From contig CM073592.1 in assembly GCA_037074705.1 (NCBI GenBank), forward strand, positions 28,368,629 through 28,432,628: a stretch of DNA of 64,000 nucleotides, given 5' to 3'. Positions 44,036-55,313 of this stretch are shown here, in pieces (position 1 is the first letter of the stretch; each line of letters opens with the position of its first letter). The notes under the pieces are model-generated. The model had not been told where the DNA came from. It did no database searches and was given only the letters and a program-made list of their open reading frames with translations. This DNA is from Zhengitettix transpicula. Lineage: Eukaryota > Arthropoda > Insecta > Orthoptera > Tetrigidae. A program made the position numbers and the translations under genes.

Positions 44036-45949
44036 TTGTGTGTTATTTAAAGTACTTAAAATATTTAATAATGGAACTGTCAGAATAAACTGATGAAATC
44101 TTCTTTAATTGAGGTGTTCGGATGTACTTTAGATTTAAAATACACAAACACACAAACGAACAGAGAAACGTAGAAGATACTTGATTAATTAAACTGACTG
44201 TAGGTATAAATGGAAACGGCAACTTGTTATTACAATTAACGATATTGTCTATTACCTCATGAAACCGCTAAATTATTGATAAAACGTCGTAAAATTAATT
44301 TTAATTTTTTTTTCTTGAATTATATATTTTTTCTAACAAATTAGTCATTTATAATGAATAAAATTTTGAAATGTGACTTTACAGGAGATTGCTAAAACTG
44401 AGATCGAGTCGTAAATCAGGAAGTCTTGAATAGGATGGGTGAAGAACATGATGGAGGGCACTGAGTAAAATAGGAATCGAGTAATAGGTCACGTTTTGAG
44501 GCGCGAAGGGTTCGTTGAATTAGTGTTAGAGTGGGGTTTGTGTGGGGTGATAATAGAATAAGGGTGGATGTGGAGCAGTAATAGTTTGCAGATATGAAAA
44601 TATTAGCACAGGGAGAGCTGCATCAAACCAGTTCATGGACTGAGTACAACCACAACAACAATTTGATTCTATATATTCTTCTCCCCTCCGTAGCCCTTAA
44701 AGTCATCTCGCTAATAGACGCTATCAAATCTCCTTCAGTGCAACAGTTAGTGGCGTTGTGCCAGCAGAGACATTGTTGCTGTGTGACCCACATGCGAATG
44801 AGAGCACAGGAGCACGTCCACGGAGTTTTAGGAAATTTGTAGCTGAAGCATTTACAGGAGTCGCAACTACATTGTGGCTGATAAGCGCTTTACGACTCAT
44901 TCACAAAACTCGGCCTCGTGTTTCATGGAAGTGCAGCTGCATCTATAAAGATTTGCGGTGGCGATAGCGCGGACGCACACAAGTAGGACACACATTACAC
45001 GGGCATTTTCAACTCACATATTGCGCGGCAATCCGAAACAATTCCATTGAGTGAAATGCAAGAGCTCGCGGGTCACGCCGATTGTGCGTGTAATTGGCCC
45101 TAATGGAACCCATAATATAACACACACACACAGACAAATCAACTCCTCTCATTCAGCAACCTCGCTTTTTGTTGGCGAAATTATTATATCACGATAATCG
45201 AAATAAAAATATGGCGCGAAATAGAGCAAAGGAATTAGAGTTTTCAATTCTACAAACTCTGTGGGTGCAGTTGCCACGTACATAATTATAGTGACAATTC
45301 GTTGTGCTATAAAATTCTATTCCAATTCCTCTCAGTGTAATTGAGAAGGGAATGAAAATTGTGGCGCCACCTGCCGTAATTGGGAAATGGATTACTTCGC
45401 TCTCCCCCCAGAAAGCTTGCAACACCCACAATTGTTTAAATTGTATTATAACTCAACGTTAGAATTAGTTTACAGTTCAGACAAATATATTAAATAATCT
45501 CTCAATTAACAGAGAGTTAACAACACCGTTAAATATTCTTGTTTTAGAACTGATTTAACTCAGTCAGCTGAGATTCTACTTACCTTCATCCCCTCTCCTC
45601 TCACTTAATAAATAATACACAGAACATTTTCTGTAATGGTAAAATTGATCATAAAAATGCCATCCTATTACAGTAATTATTATTATCATTATTATATTAA
45701 TTTTCATGTACCATTGTTTACCAACAGAAACCAGCAATTACTTTATAGCACTAATATTAAATAAATAACCGCCTCAAAGGCTACAATGTCAAAAATCACT
45801 TCACTGTACTATCAATTACCACCTCAAATACATTTATTACAATTTAAATTCCATTTAAATTCAGTCTCTACAATTGAATATGTATATGAAAATGTAATAA
45901 GTGTATGGTAATTACATAATTGTACATACGACTTTGTAGTACCTACAAA
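44035..45949. other. DNA without recognisable gene
   Basis: The overlapping frames at 44594-44967 have no recognisable domain. A CpG-richer, frame-free patch lies at about 44950-45110. The rest is AT-rich. Confidence 0.45.
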
Positions 45950-46170
45950 TCTATATAATAAAAAAGGATGTATATTTGCATGTATGCATATATGTATTTA
46001 TGTTAATTTTATACAAATGTAAACGCGTGGATAGATTGCAACAAAAATTGGTACACACATTCTTCAAACCGCTAGAAACGACACTGTGGGGGTGAGAAAC
46101 CCATCGTATAAAAGTAGAAAGAATTATTTTAAAACGCAAGGAACCGTGACGTCACGCGCGCGTGTGAGAG

Positions 46171-46249
<79 letters not shown>

Positions 46250-47039
46250 CAGATACAGAGAGACAGAGAGACAGAGACAGAGTGACAGAGACAGAGACAG
46301 AGAGACAGAGACAGAGACAGAGAGACAGAGAGACACAGAGACAGAGAGACAGAGACAGAGAGACAGAGACAGAGAGACAGAGACAGAGAGACAGAGACAG
46401 AGAGACACAGACAGAGACACACAGAGACAGAGACACACAGAGACAGAGACACACAGAGACAGAGACACACAGAGACAGAGACACAGAGAGAGAGAGTCAG
46501 AGACAGAGAGAGAGACAGAGAGAGTTACAGAGAGAGATAGACAGAGAGAGTGACGAACAAATGAAATATTTTATTTTTCCGTAATGAAATAAAGCAACAA
46601 TATTTACATAAAATTATATACTCCATCGAATAATATATAAAACAATACTAATACTTTACGATCCTTGCGGAAAATGTAAGTTAATTTACGTGCCATATTA
46701 GTGACTCCAATATGGCGACCATTTGTTTACATTGTGAATCTGACTAACAATATCATCAATTTAAGATTTCGTAATGTCTGAAGTCTGAGGGACAATTATA
46801 TCCTGCAATACTCAAGGAGTATATTTAAGAAGAAATTCTGCGGTATGTTTGTTTGGATTGATGCAATAAAATTCAATGTATTTTATAACTGTTCAATGCA
46901 CTATCGGTGGAAAGTGTGTACGGAACAAGGAACAGTTAGAGTTAGGTTAAATCACTTCTTGACTAAAGATTAATATAGAATTAGATACTTTTTCGGTTTT
47001 ATATAAATAAGTACACGGGCAACTCCGGGCACACAGCTG
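45950..47039 (+). mobile_element. Helitron family A (long form) with expanded microsatellite
   Basis: 1090 bp. It starts TCTATATAATAAAAAAGG after A 45949. The 3' end reads CCGGGCACACAGCTG before T, CTAG having lost its A. It carries the long-form block (GATGCAATAAAATTCAATG and GACTAAAGATTAATATAG). Extra length comes from a 0.38 kb CA/GA/CAGAGA array at 46171-46550, placed where sisters read CACGCGAGAGAAAGACG. More diverged than the short copies. Confidence 0.82.
46171..46550 (+). repeat. Compound (CA)n-(GA)n-(CAGAGA)n array
   Basis: (AC)n 46171-46199, (GA)n 46200-46240, then about 310 bp of CAGAGA/CACAGA units. It gives frames of 100-155 residues on both strands (RDRETE on plus, SLCLC on minus), which are artefacts. 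Confidence 0.95.
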
Positions 47040-48485
47040 TTAAATAAATAAAAAATGGTAATAATCTTTCATCGTACCCAATTTCAGACGTATTTTTATT
47101 AAATCTGTTATAAAAATTTCCTACTGAATCTTTTGTTCATGGTATAATTTAAATCCTTACTGAGATAAATAATATATATGCCCAACAATCCGGATGATTC
47201 CATATTGAAGTGTTATAGGTTGGGTTTAGTCATTCATGATTATCACACAAATAGGAAACTCTCAGCATTTTATTGGAGAAAGGAATTAGTAATTAATATT
47301 TCGGTGAATGGCCTGCGCACAATTTTTGGGGGAATCTTGATGAAACCAGTGAAATTCTATCCGAGAGACTGTCGCCTGGTGAAACCTAATTGAGTCAAAA
47401 TAATTACATTTCCCTTCTTTGGCGTTTTCTTCGTCCCCGTCCTCGTCCAGAAGAAACGATTTCGAAATTCTCGTCTGTTAATCACAGCAAGGCATCAAAA
47501 CGGAAGAACAAAGGATCCTCCGCCGCTCTCCCTTGTTGAAATACGAAACTAATGAAATTTTCGGTGCCGATTTTAAGGGTGTATGCGATAATAAGATCAC
47601 AAAGTGGCCCAACGCAGCGCCGCGTAACCGTCATCTGACAATGGCCCCTTTGTCTCGGGGAACTCCCTGCGGTAGTCACTTGTCTTTGCCCCTCGGCATA
47701 GAACCGATCACAACGGCAGCGAGCTCCTTTCTTTGCAGTTTTCAATAATTGAATGCCTTCTTTGTGCCGCCATTTTTATACTCCGCGTAACGCCAACCGC
47801 TAAAACTTTCATTGTAGCCGCAAGAACAAATCCTTTTCTAGGAAAATTTATCGTAAGTCCTTTCAAATTAGTTTCTCTACTGATAAATATTAGAAGAAAT
47901 TTCTGAGGCAGCTGGACTTCTGAGACTTGTCCCGAAGAAATCGCATTCTTGAACACAAACATCAGATACATCAAGGAAACACCACACCAGCAATTTTTGC
48001 TGAATAAGTTAGATTCTACTCCAGGTCCTCATTTCTATACATATTGGATGACTTGGTATCTAGAATCGCATCACGGCGTGTGGTGCTCGCTGATCCCCTT
48101 CACCTTTTTAAGAATATTTAAACACCACCTGCTTGAACTGAGGATAGAAAATCTCAAAGGTATCCTGGAGTCTTGTAGTTTGAATCCTTGCAGACGGGAG
48201 TAGCCATGTTTTGTGAGGGGAGACGATCCGTGAACTTGTATATATTTTGACTGAAATGGCCTCGAATATTTTTTTTTTGCAATATATCCTGCCTGCTGCA
48301 ACTATTTATTGGGCTGCAGTAGTCAAATTTTTGTTGACTTGTTTACTATATATATATTTTTTATTGAATTGAATTCATGAAATAAATCGTTTCTATGTTC
48401 GGTAAAAGTAAATCTAAAAATGTTAACATAAAATTAACAATTAATATACATAGAAAAAATTATATTTAAAAATACGAGGAAGAAG
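47040..48485. other. DNA without recognisable gene
   Basis: Moderately GC-rich at 47400-47830, with overlapping sense and antisense frames (47482-47745 minus, 47533-47748 plus, 47708-47974 minus, 47949-48203 plus). None is recognisable, and such mutual overlap argues against coding. Confidence 0.45.
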
Positions 48486-48855
48486 GTGTAGACAGGCCAT
48501 GTATAGGGTTAATCCACATAGTGGCAATTCCCTGTTATAGCATAGGAAAGGGCTGAAATGGGGGGGATGCGGATTGATAGAGCAAGGTAGACAAGAATTT
48601 ACTAGGGGCTCCCGGGACATATTTTAAGGACCCTACCCAACAATTCGCCTAAAAGTGATGCAGGACAAAACCTAGAAAACCTTTATCAGGTAGGTCGGAC
48701 ATTAGGTATTTGTCCCACGCCCGTACGATGGCGGGAGAGGGGTTTGCTGTTGGGTAGCAGCATTCCCCTTTTATGTGCCTCGACCAGTTTAGGAGGCAGC
48801 TGGCCGATTATTCCAATAGGAATAGGGGACAACTCTTACCATATGCACAAGGTCT
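48486..48855 (-). mobile_element. Family C retroposon, 5'-truncated
   Basis: Minus-strand copy of the CTATACATGGCCTGTCTACAC 3' variant (complement of 48486-48510). Runs through the GATAAAGGTTTTC block to the CATATGGTAAGAG block, where it ends at 48855. The tail is short or lost. Confidence 0.82.
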
Positions 48856-51800
48856 TCGTTAATTTGCATGAGCGTTACAAGGCACTTCATACCACAGTCT
48901 TACTCTTCCTTGGAAAATTCTATCTGTGCATTCCTCAGTTTGGCTGATCGCAATATTGTTCTATAACGTCAAAAGATCGTTCATATTTAGTTTACCTGTG
49001 TTCGTTTCCAGGCAGAAGGCAGCAACTAACTTTACGAGTTATGAATATGAAATGATTGTTGGATGTAACATTAGTTTTTTCAATACTTTAATCCCTAGAT
49101 AATCAAGAAATTCAGAATATTTATTTTCAGTATTAAAAGGTTTATGAGGTCTGCAGTACCACGCAATATTGCATTCTGGTCAACGAACCAGAAGGAATGT
49201 AGAGCCTCTTCGCCCTATAAGAAAATACTGTTAAATAAATACGTTGAAAAGAAGAAAATTTTGCTTCCATTTTTTTAACCAATATATAAATTATATTTTT
49301 GTCTATTTTTAAGTTCTCCCTATGAGACGATGATACGGCACCATTATAAATAGATTACTACGGCCTCAAGATATCTGCTTCTATACTGAAAATATGATTA
49401 AATAAATGTAAATCATTCCTCGTCATAGTTTCCGAGTCGTTTGAGTTGAACCTAGGCCAAAGGATTTCCTTTTACGTATTGATGGAAATTTAGTTATTGA
49501 AGAATCACGGGCAGAACCGGAGGAGGCGTGCGTGTGCACTGCGGGCCCTTTCATACAACCAGACGTCTTCAGCTTTCAAAAGGCGCCAGATCAAGGACGC
49601 CGAAGATATTTGCGCCATTCAGTTCATCCGTAGATTCAATGAATGTGAATGATGCGAAGCGGTTATTTAAAATGTTACTCGTGGCGTTCTCACGGATATT
49701 TTGGGAGGATTTATCTTGCATAGGATCAACGTGGATGCAAAGTGACGAGTGCAATAAAACTTTACTAATGCAGCCGATAGACAGCTTCCTTAGTTCATTG
49801 TGTGGTGGGCTTAAGGTCAAATTAACTAATAATATGAGATTTGTTGGGCGCCACCTGCAAGAAATTATTCACTCGCAGGAAAGGAAATACAATATTTAGT
49901 TAATAAAAAAAACAAGAATTTATATAAAACGAAAGCTCTCCAGCCTTGCCAGGGATGCATATACCCCCCCCCCTTTCTCAGGATTAACCGTGGTTATCTT
50001 TGTGGTAAACCGACGCGATACCTGGAAGCATGGAATGCGACTTACCAGGACTGCAGCTCGGACAGGGTCGATTCCCGTTAGCGACTCTCTCTCTGCAGCA
50101 GCAGCAGTAGACGACCGGGGGCCCACGTGTATACCAAAATGCCCAGGATCAACTCCCTCTGATGGTCCAGAGTGATCTCCACGTGTTCCTAGACTGCTCT
50201 CACCGACAGTCCAGATCGATCTCCCCTCGTGTTCGCAGACTTCTTTCTCTGCGTCCTCAAAATCCCTCTCTCCTGGTTGGTCCTTGTCTACACGTGACCC
50301 ACTTCAATCTATCTAGAGCCATACCTTCCCGGTCGTCTACCCCTTTCTTGGCCGACCATGACCTTGTTTGCGGGACTTGCGGATTTTCCCAATCCACCCC
50401 GCCATTGTCTTCTGTCTGCTGCTCGACCCCGGCAAGCCACGTTTCCATGTTTCCAGGCAGTAATTTAGGCAAAAGTTATAAAAAATGTTTTGTAACAAAT
50501 TGATAACTAAAGGCGCACCATAATTGTGTTCCTACAAACACTTGTGATGTTATTTTATAAATTAAACGAAAGCAGTATTTCCGCAGATCCGTAGAATCCC
50601 ATCCAAATGATCTCAGAACTGAGTGTTGTCATGGTGACGTCAGTTTTATAAAATCAAAGAATAAAAAAAAATTACATGGAATAATATTTTCACATTCTAA
50701 CTGGAAGGATAATTTATAGTATATGTTTTTCATTTTTGCCGTAAAGTATTCAGGATTTACCAGATATGGTCTAAATCGTTACGTTTAACAAGTTTCAGAT
50801 TTTCGACACTTAAAAATCTAGAGGCGTGAATATATTTTGAGCTTCTCCATGCATCATTCCGGACTGGAATCCCTGAGTGTCCCCTTTTTCTTGTAATTTT
50901 ATCATTTCAATAACACATACCAGCCATTTGTAATGGAGTTGTTGAAAATAAAACGATCCTAAGGTTTTGTTGCCTGCTTCATGCGTTATCGACATTATAC
51001 GTATCAATTAACTAGAAAATAACTCAAAATTGTTATCTAATTGAATTTCTCGCCTCTAACTCCGTTTCACAGTTTCTGGGTAATTCATTTAATTACATAA
51101 AGTGCTTATAGCAGTATGAGGAAATCATTTGATGAAACAACTGTCAAACGAAAAATGTCGACATTACTTTGGTGTTTTCCTTGCGAGTTGGGTCGTTTCG
51201 GGGACTGTGGCCCACATCGCCTTCAGGGAAATCTTAAGAGACCGCTTCAGCTGTGTTTCTTCCATATAAAGGGAGCCTCGGGCCAAACTTGCCTCCTCAC
51301 AGTACGCAAGGGTCGGAGAATGAGGTCAAAGACACGGCACGCGGCAGATCGAAATTCCATTGAAAAAGTGGGGAAATTCCTTCTCAATTACATCCGTCAA
51401 GTCAGACACATATAAAAATAAATTCAGGAGTAAATAAACTTTGAAAATAACTTTCTAATTCTTTCTCGCAAGAACGTAGAATAACTACTTAACAAAATAT
51501 TATTTTTCTTCTTCAAAAACTGTTTAGAAAAATACATATGGTTGCAAATTTAAAAAACATGGTTATTCGCCATTCAACTCCACCCCTAAGAAAATATATT
51601 TATATATCGCGTCTACGCCACAATATTCCACACTCGTATGCGAAATAAAAATACTTTGAAGTTATTATTATTTATTTAATTCTGGATATCTTTCTCAACC
51701 CCTGCTGAAGAACAATGATTTAGAAATTAAAGTTAAAAACCTTCATTCCTCAATGTCACACAGTTTTTCTTTTACAAAAAAAAATAATCTAGTATTTATA

Positions 51801-52258
51801 TTCCGCAACATGTTGAATAAATTTGAAAATTCGAAATTCATCCTTCTTTCCTGTACAAATGAATTAATTAGCTTGACAATGTCTCAATATCCTTTTTAGC
51901 TATATTATTAAAATATTCGTGCTCGTGTGCCCCCGAGGGTTAATTTCACTTCTTACATTAAAAGGTCGCAAATTGATGAACACAGAAATTTATTCCAAAC
52001 TTCACTGTATAGTTACGAATATCTTATATATTTTCATTCTTAACGGACATTTTGTATTAAATACATTCATTTAATCTGCCCTCCTGTAGAAACAATCTTT
52101 ATCATGAGGCGTGCAACTGTCACTTAATTTATAGCACAATAAAATGAATTTCACCTCAAGCGTTTGATAATTTCCTTTTATTTATACCAGAAGTTTTCTA
52201 CTTCGTATTAAACCGTAGCTATTTCAGACATTATTATCGAAGACATTATTAGTCCTAA
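48856..52258. other. DNA without recognisable gene
   Basis: 3.4 kb with no recognised repeat. Frames such as 49528-49899 (123 residues), 50162-50503 (113 residues) and 51116-51415 (99 residues) have no recognisable domain. The 50000-50480 part is GC-rich with competing antisense frames and may be an old repeat or single-copy non-coding DNA. A C9 run lies at about 49963. Confidence 0.45.
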
Positions 52259-52728
52259 TTTTTTTTGGGGGGGGAGGGGCAACAGGCTACATGAGGGTGA
52301 TCCACATTGGGCAACTCTCCTTTAATAGCATAGGAAGGGATTTGAAAGGGGGGATACGGAAGGGTGGAGGAAGGTAGCCAAGGGTTACTGGGGCCCCCGG
52401 GCTATAGTTTAAGGATCCTACCCGGCATTCGCCTAAAGAAATGCAGGGAAAACCCTAGGAAAACCTTCATCGGGAAGGTCAGGCATTAGGTACTTGTCCC
52501 ACGCCCTTCCGACCTACCCGATGAAGGCTTTTCTAGGGTTTTCCCTGCATTTCTATAAGCGAATGCCGGGTAGGATCCTTAAACCATAGCCCGGGGGCCC
52601 TAGTTAACCCTTGGCTACCTTCCTCTACCCTTCCGCATCCCCCCTTTCAAATCCGTTCCTATGCTATTAAAGGGGAGTTGCCCAATGTAGATCACCCTCA
52701 TGCAGCCTGTTCCCCTAAAAAAAAAAAA
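52259..52728. mobile_element. Palindromic head-to-head pair of family C 3' halves
   Basis: Left half (minus) 52259-52510, from a T8 tail (with an odd G8 run at 52267-52274) to CCACGCCCTTCC. Right half (plus) 52511-52728, from GACCTACCCGATGAAGG to an A12 tail. The arms 52259-52480 and 52511-52728 pair over about 220 bp with roughly a dozen or more mismatches, separated by a 30 bp spacer that is itself part of the left copy. Both halves end in tails facing outward. Confidence 0.87.
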
Positions 52729-53598
52729 CATCGTCCTCAATGTGATCAGTGTGTTTTGTGATCTCAAACAATTTGCATAAAATTTATATATTTTTCCCCG
52801 TATCTGTCACGCCGTTGAACCTTCGTATTTTATAAATACGAAACCACAATATCCTTGATTCAGTTTCAAAACAGTATTGGAGGATATTTAACATAATGAC
52901 CTATGCTTTATAACATCTAATTTGATACAAGAACCACTGAATCTCATTAATTTTTAGTACTACACATGTTTCTTGGATTTAAATTTGTTACCCAGTTAAA
53001 CAACACGACATTTGTATCAAGTGTGGTGTCTGTATGTTGTTTATTTTATGCTTATTCATGTATGAAACATGGACACAAAAACCCTCATTTTATTTGCTAA
53101 ATGTTAGCTTGAAGCAGTTAAAGGACTCGTTAAAAGTTTGACCTTAACGGATAATTATTCCGGTTGTTTAACTTTTCGAATCCCTCAGAGGGATAGCTTA
53201 ACCAGGACCTTAGTTTACGAAACAAGAGGTACGACAGTAATTTGCAAGTTGAAATTGTCCCAACTTCTAGTTTTAAAGTGTCTCAACCAGACCCTGAAAT
53301 GTGAGAATTCGACTCGTCAAGGACTGTAATTACATACATTTAATGAAATTTCAAATAATTATTATAGCATTAATACTTGTTTAATCAAAACACATATTAT
53401 CAGTAGGAAATTGGTGCGTGAAACAGTAGACAACATGGAATGTAATCAGTCTAATTTAATAAATAACTTAAATAATATAGTTTTCGTTTTTATTTCAAAA
53501 TTACCTCTTACTTAAAAATATACAAATAATGTTTATACAATGAAATCTACTTAAATTAAGTATGGAATATGTGTTCCTCCTTCTTGTGCATTATATAT
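52729..53598. other. AT-rich DNA without recognisable gene
   Basis: The frame 53138-53329 (63 residues) has no recognisable domain. No repeat recognised. Confidence 0.5.
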
Positions 53599-54542
53599 TG
53601 TAATGCCAATTAATTAAGATATTAATTGAGAAATTAAAAAAAAATTGTTTGAGAAATCTATTCTTGACGGCGGTACAGAACACAGCAACAATGTAGCCAA
53701 GCACGGTTTCCTTTGTCGGAAGAGGTATGCGCGCTCAAAATTGCGAGGCGGTTGTTCAGTTGGCTGGAAGGTTTGGTCAAGTACAGTTTATATTAAAATA
53801 GACGAGATATTCTTTTAAAAAGTAAAGTTAAGTAGAAGCAGTGAGCAGTCAGACACGACACAGAAGTTGATTGAGTTGAAATAGACAAGAAAATTTCAAA
53901 TATTTAAAGGAAATTTGCAGAGAAACAGCGAGAATTATCAACCAACAGCTTTGATTGGTCCCTGAACATTTTGCTCAAGACGAAATATTTACTTGAGCAG
54001 AACTACGAAACCTGCTAAACACAAACAGTTTTTGGTGCACATAGCCGAGCAGAAGGCAACCGAGGGAGAGACGAAAAGGAGGTTCATCCTGGTTCCTGAT
54101 TTTTTATCTAGAAATATTAAATTTAGAATCTGTTGAGTTTAAAAGAAGTGCAAAAACCCGTCATAGTGCTTCGTAAATCAAAGGTATCCTGGAATGCTGG
54201 GAAAGCCGTGAGTACAATCAACCAAGTATGTAAACCTGATTAAAAGATAGACGTCAGATTTCGTCCCCTCCTTTTAATAAAATTTGTTAATTAGAATCCA
54301 TCTTTTTAGTTTAATTTCGCTGACAAGTAAATTTCGTCATTGTTAATTGATGAGTAAATCTTTTCTCTTTTAAATTGGAATTTGTGTTTAAGTTGAGAAA
54401 TAAAATGATTCGCCATTATCAAACCCAGTAGAGACCCTGAGATAATTTTTAAATTGTGTAATTGTGTTTTAAGTATTGAAAATAAATTTGTAAAGTTGAT
54501 TAAATTTTCATTTAATTAACGACTTCCTTTTTGTATATTATA
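53599..54542 (+). mobile_element. Solo LTR, family D (Ty3/gypsy-like), diverged
   Basis: 944 bp starting TGTAATGCCAATTAATTAAG after TTATATAT. It ends TGTATATTATA (TACA changed to TATA) before ATATAATT. It aligns with the other D copies, including the GTGAGTAC donor-like site at 54208, about 609 bp in, and the CAAACCCAGTAGAGACCCTGAG block near the 3' end. Confidence 0.8.
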
Positions 54543-54576
54543 ATATAATTATTTCTACATAAATAATCGGCTATTA

Positions 54577-55313
54577 TCTTTTATATAATAAAAAAGGATG
54601 TATATTTGTATGTATGTATTTACGTTAATTTCTATACAAATTTAAACGCGTGGACAGATTGATAAAAAAAATGGTTTAAAAATTCTTCAAAACGCACTGT
54701 ACTGTGGGGGTGAGTAATCTCTAGCATAAAAGTGAAAAGAATAATAATTACAAAACGTGATCAATTTGAGTTAAATTACTGCGCGCCAAGAGACTGTGAC
54801 GTCACACTAGAGAGAGACGTTACTACGTGACGAACAAAGGAAATAGTTTCTTTTTCCGTAACGAAATAAAGCAGAAATATTTTTTTGAGTAAAAAGTATA
54901 ATTTTATTTAGCAATACTCCATCGAATGATTTTTTTTTTTTTACGAGCATTGCGGAAAATGTAAGTTTTGTGCCATATTAGTGACTCCAATATGGCGACT
55001 ATTTGTTTACATTATTAATCTAGCTGATTTAATCTTTCGTAATGTCTGTACACTGTGAGACAATGACATCTTGCATTACTGAAGGAGTATAATTAAACAT
55101 GTTATTCATAGGTATGTTTATTTGGATTGATAAAATAAAACTCGATGTCTTTTGTAACTGTTTAATTAATGTACTGTCGATTAAAAGTATGTACGGAACT
55201 GGGATCAGGTGGCTTTAGGTTTAAACACTTCTCGACTAAAGTTTAATATAGAATTAAATTCCTTTTCGAGTTTATATAAATAAGTATACGGGCAACGCCA
55301 GGCATTCAGCAAG
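54577..55313 (+). mobile_element. Helitron family A (long form), old copy
   Basis: 737 bp. It starts TCTTTTATATAATAAAAAAGG-like after A 54576 and ends CGCCAGGCATTCAGCAAG before T, CTAG having mutated to CAAG. It carries the long-form block and scattered indels, including a T13 run at about 54931. The minus-strand frame 55205-55432 starts inside it and is unsupported. Confidence 0.78.

Noticed and set aside
46086..46553. 155-residue charged frame and 110-114-residue antisense Cys/Ser/Leu frames
   Set aside because: All come from the CA/GA/CAGAGA array inside a Helitron. Open frames on both strands are expected for a short-period repeat that lacks stop words.
49528..49899. 123-residue frame as a gene
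   Set aside because: No recognised family, a competing 83-residue antisense frame, and no promoter or polyadenylation context I could defend.
50060..50090. Box B-like word GGGTCGATTCCCG as a second SINE
   Set aside because: No box A at a suitable distance upstream, no A- or AT-tail and no flanking duplication.
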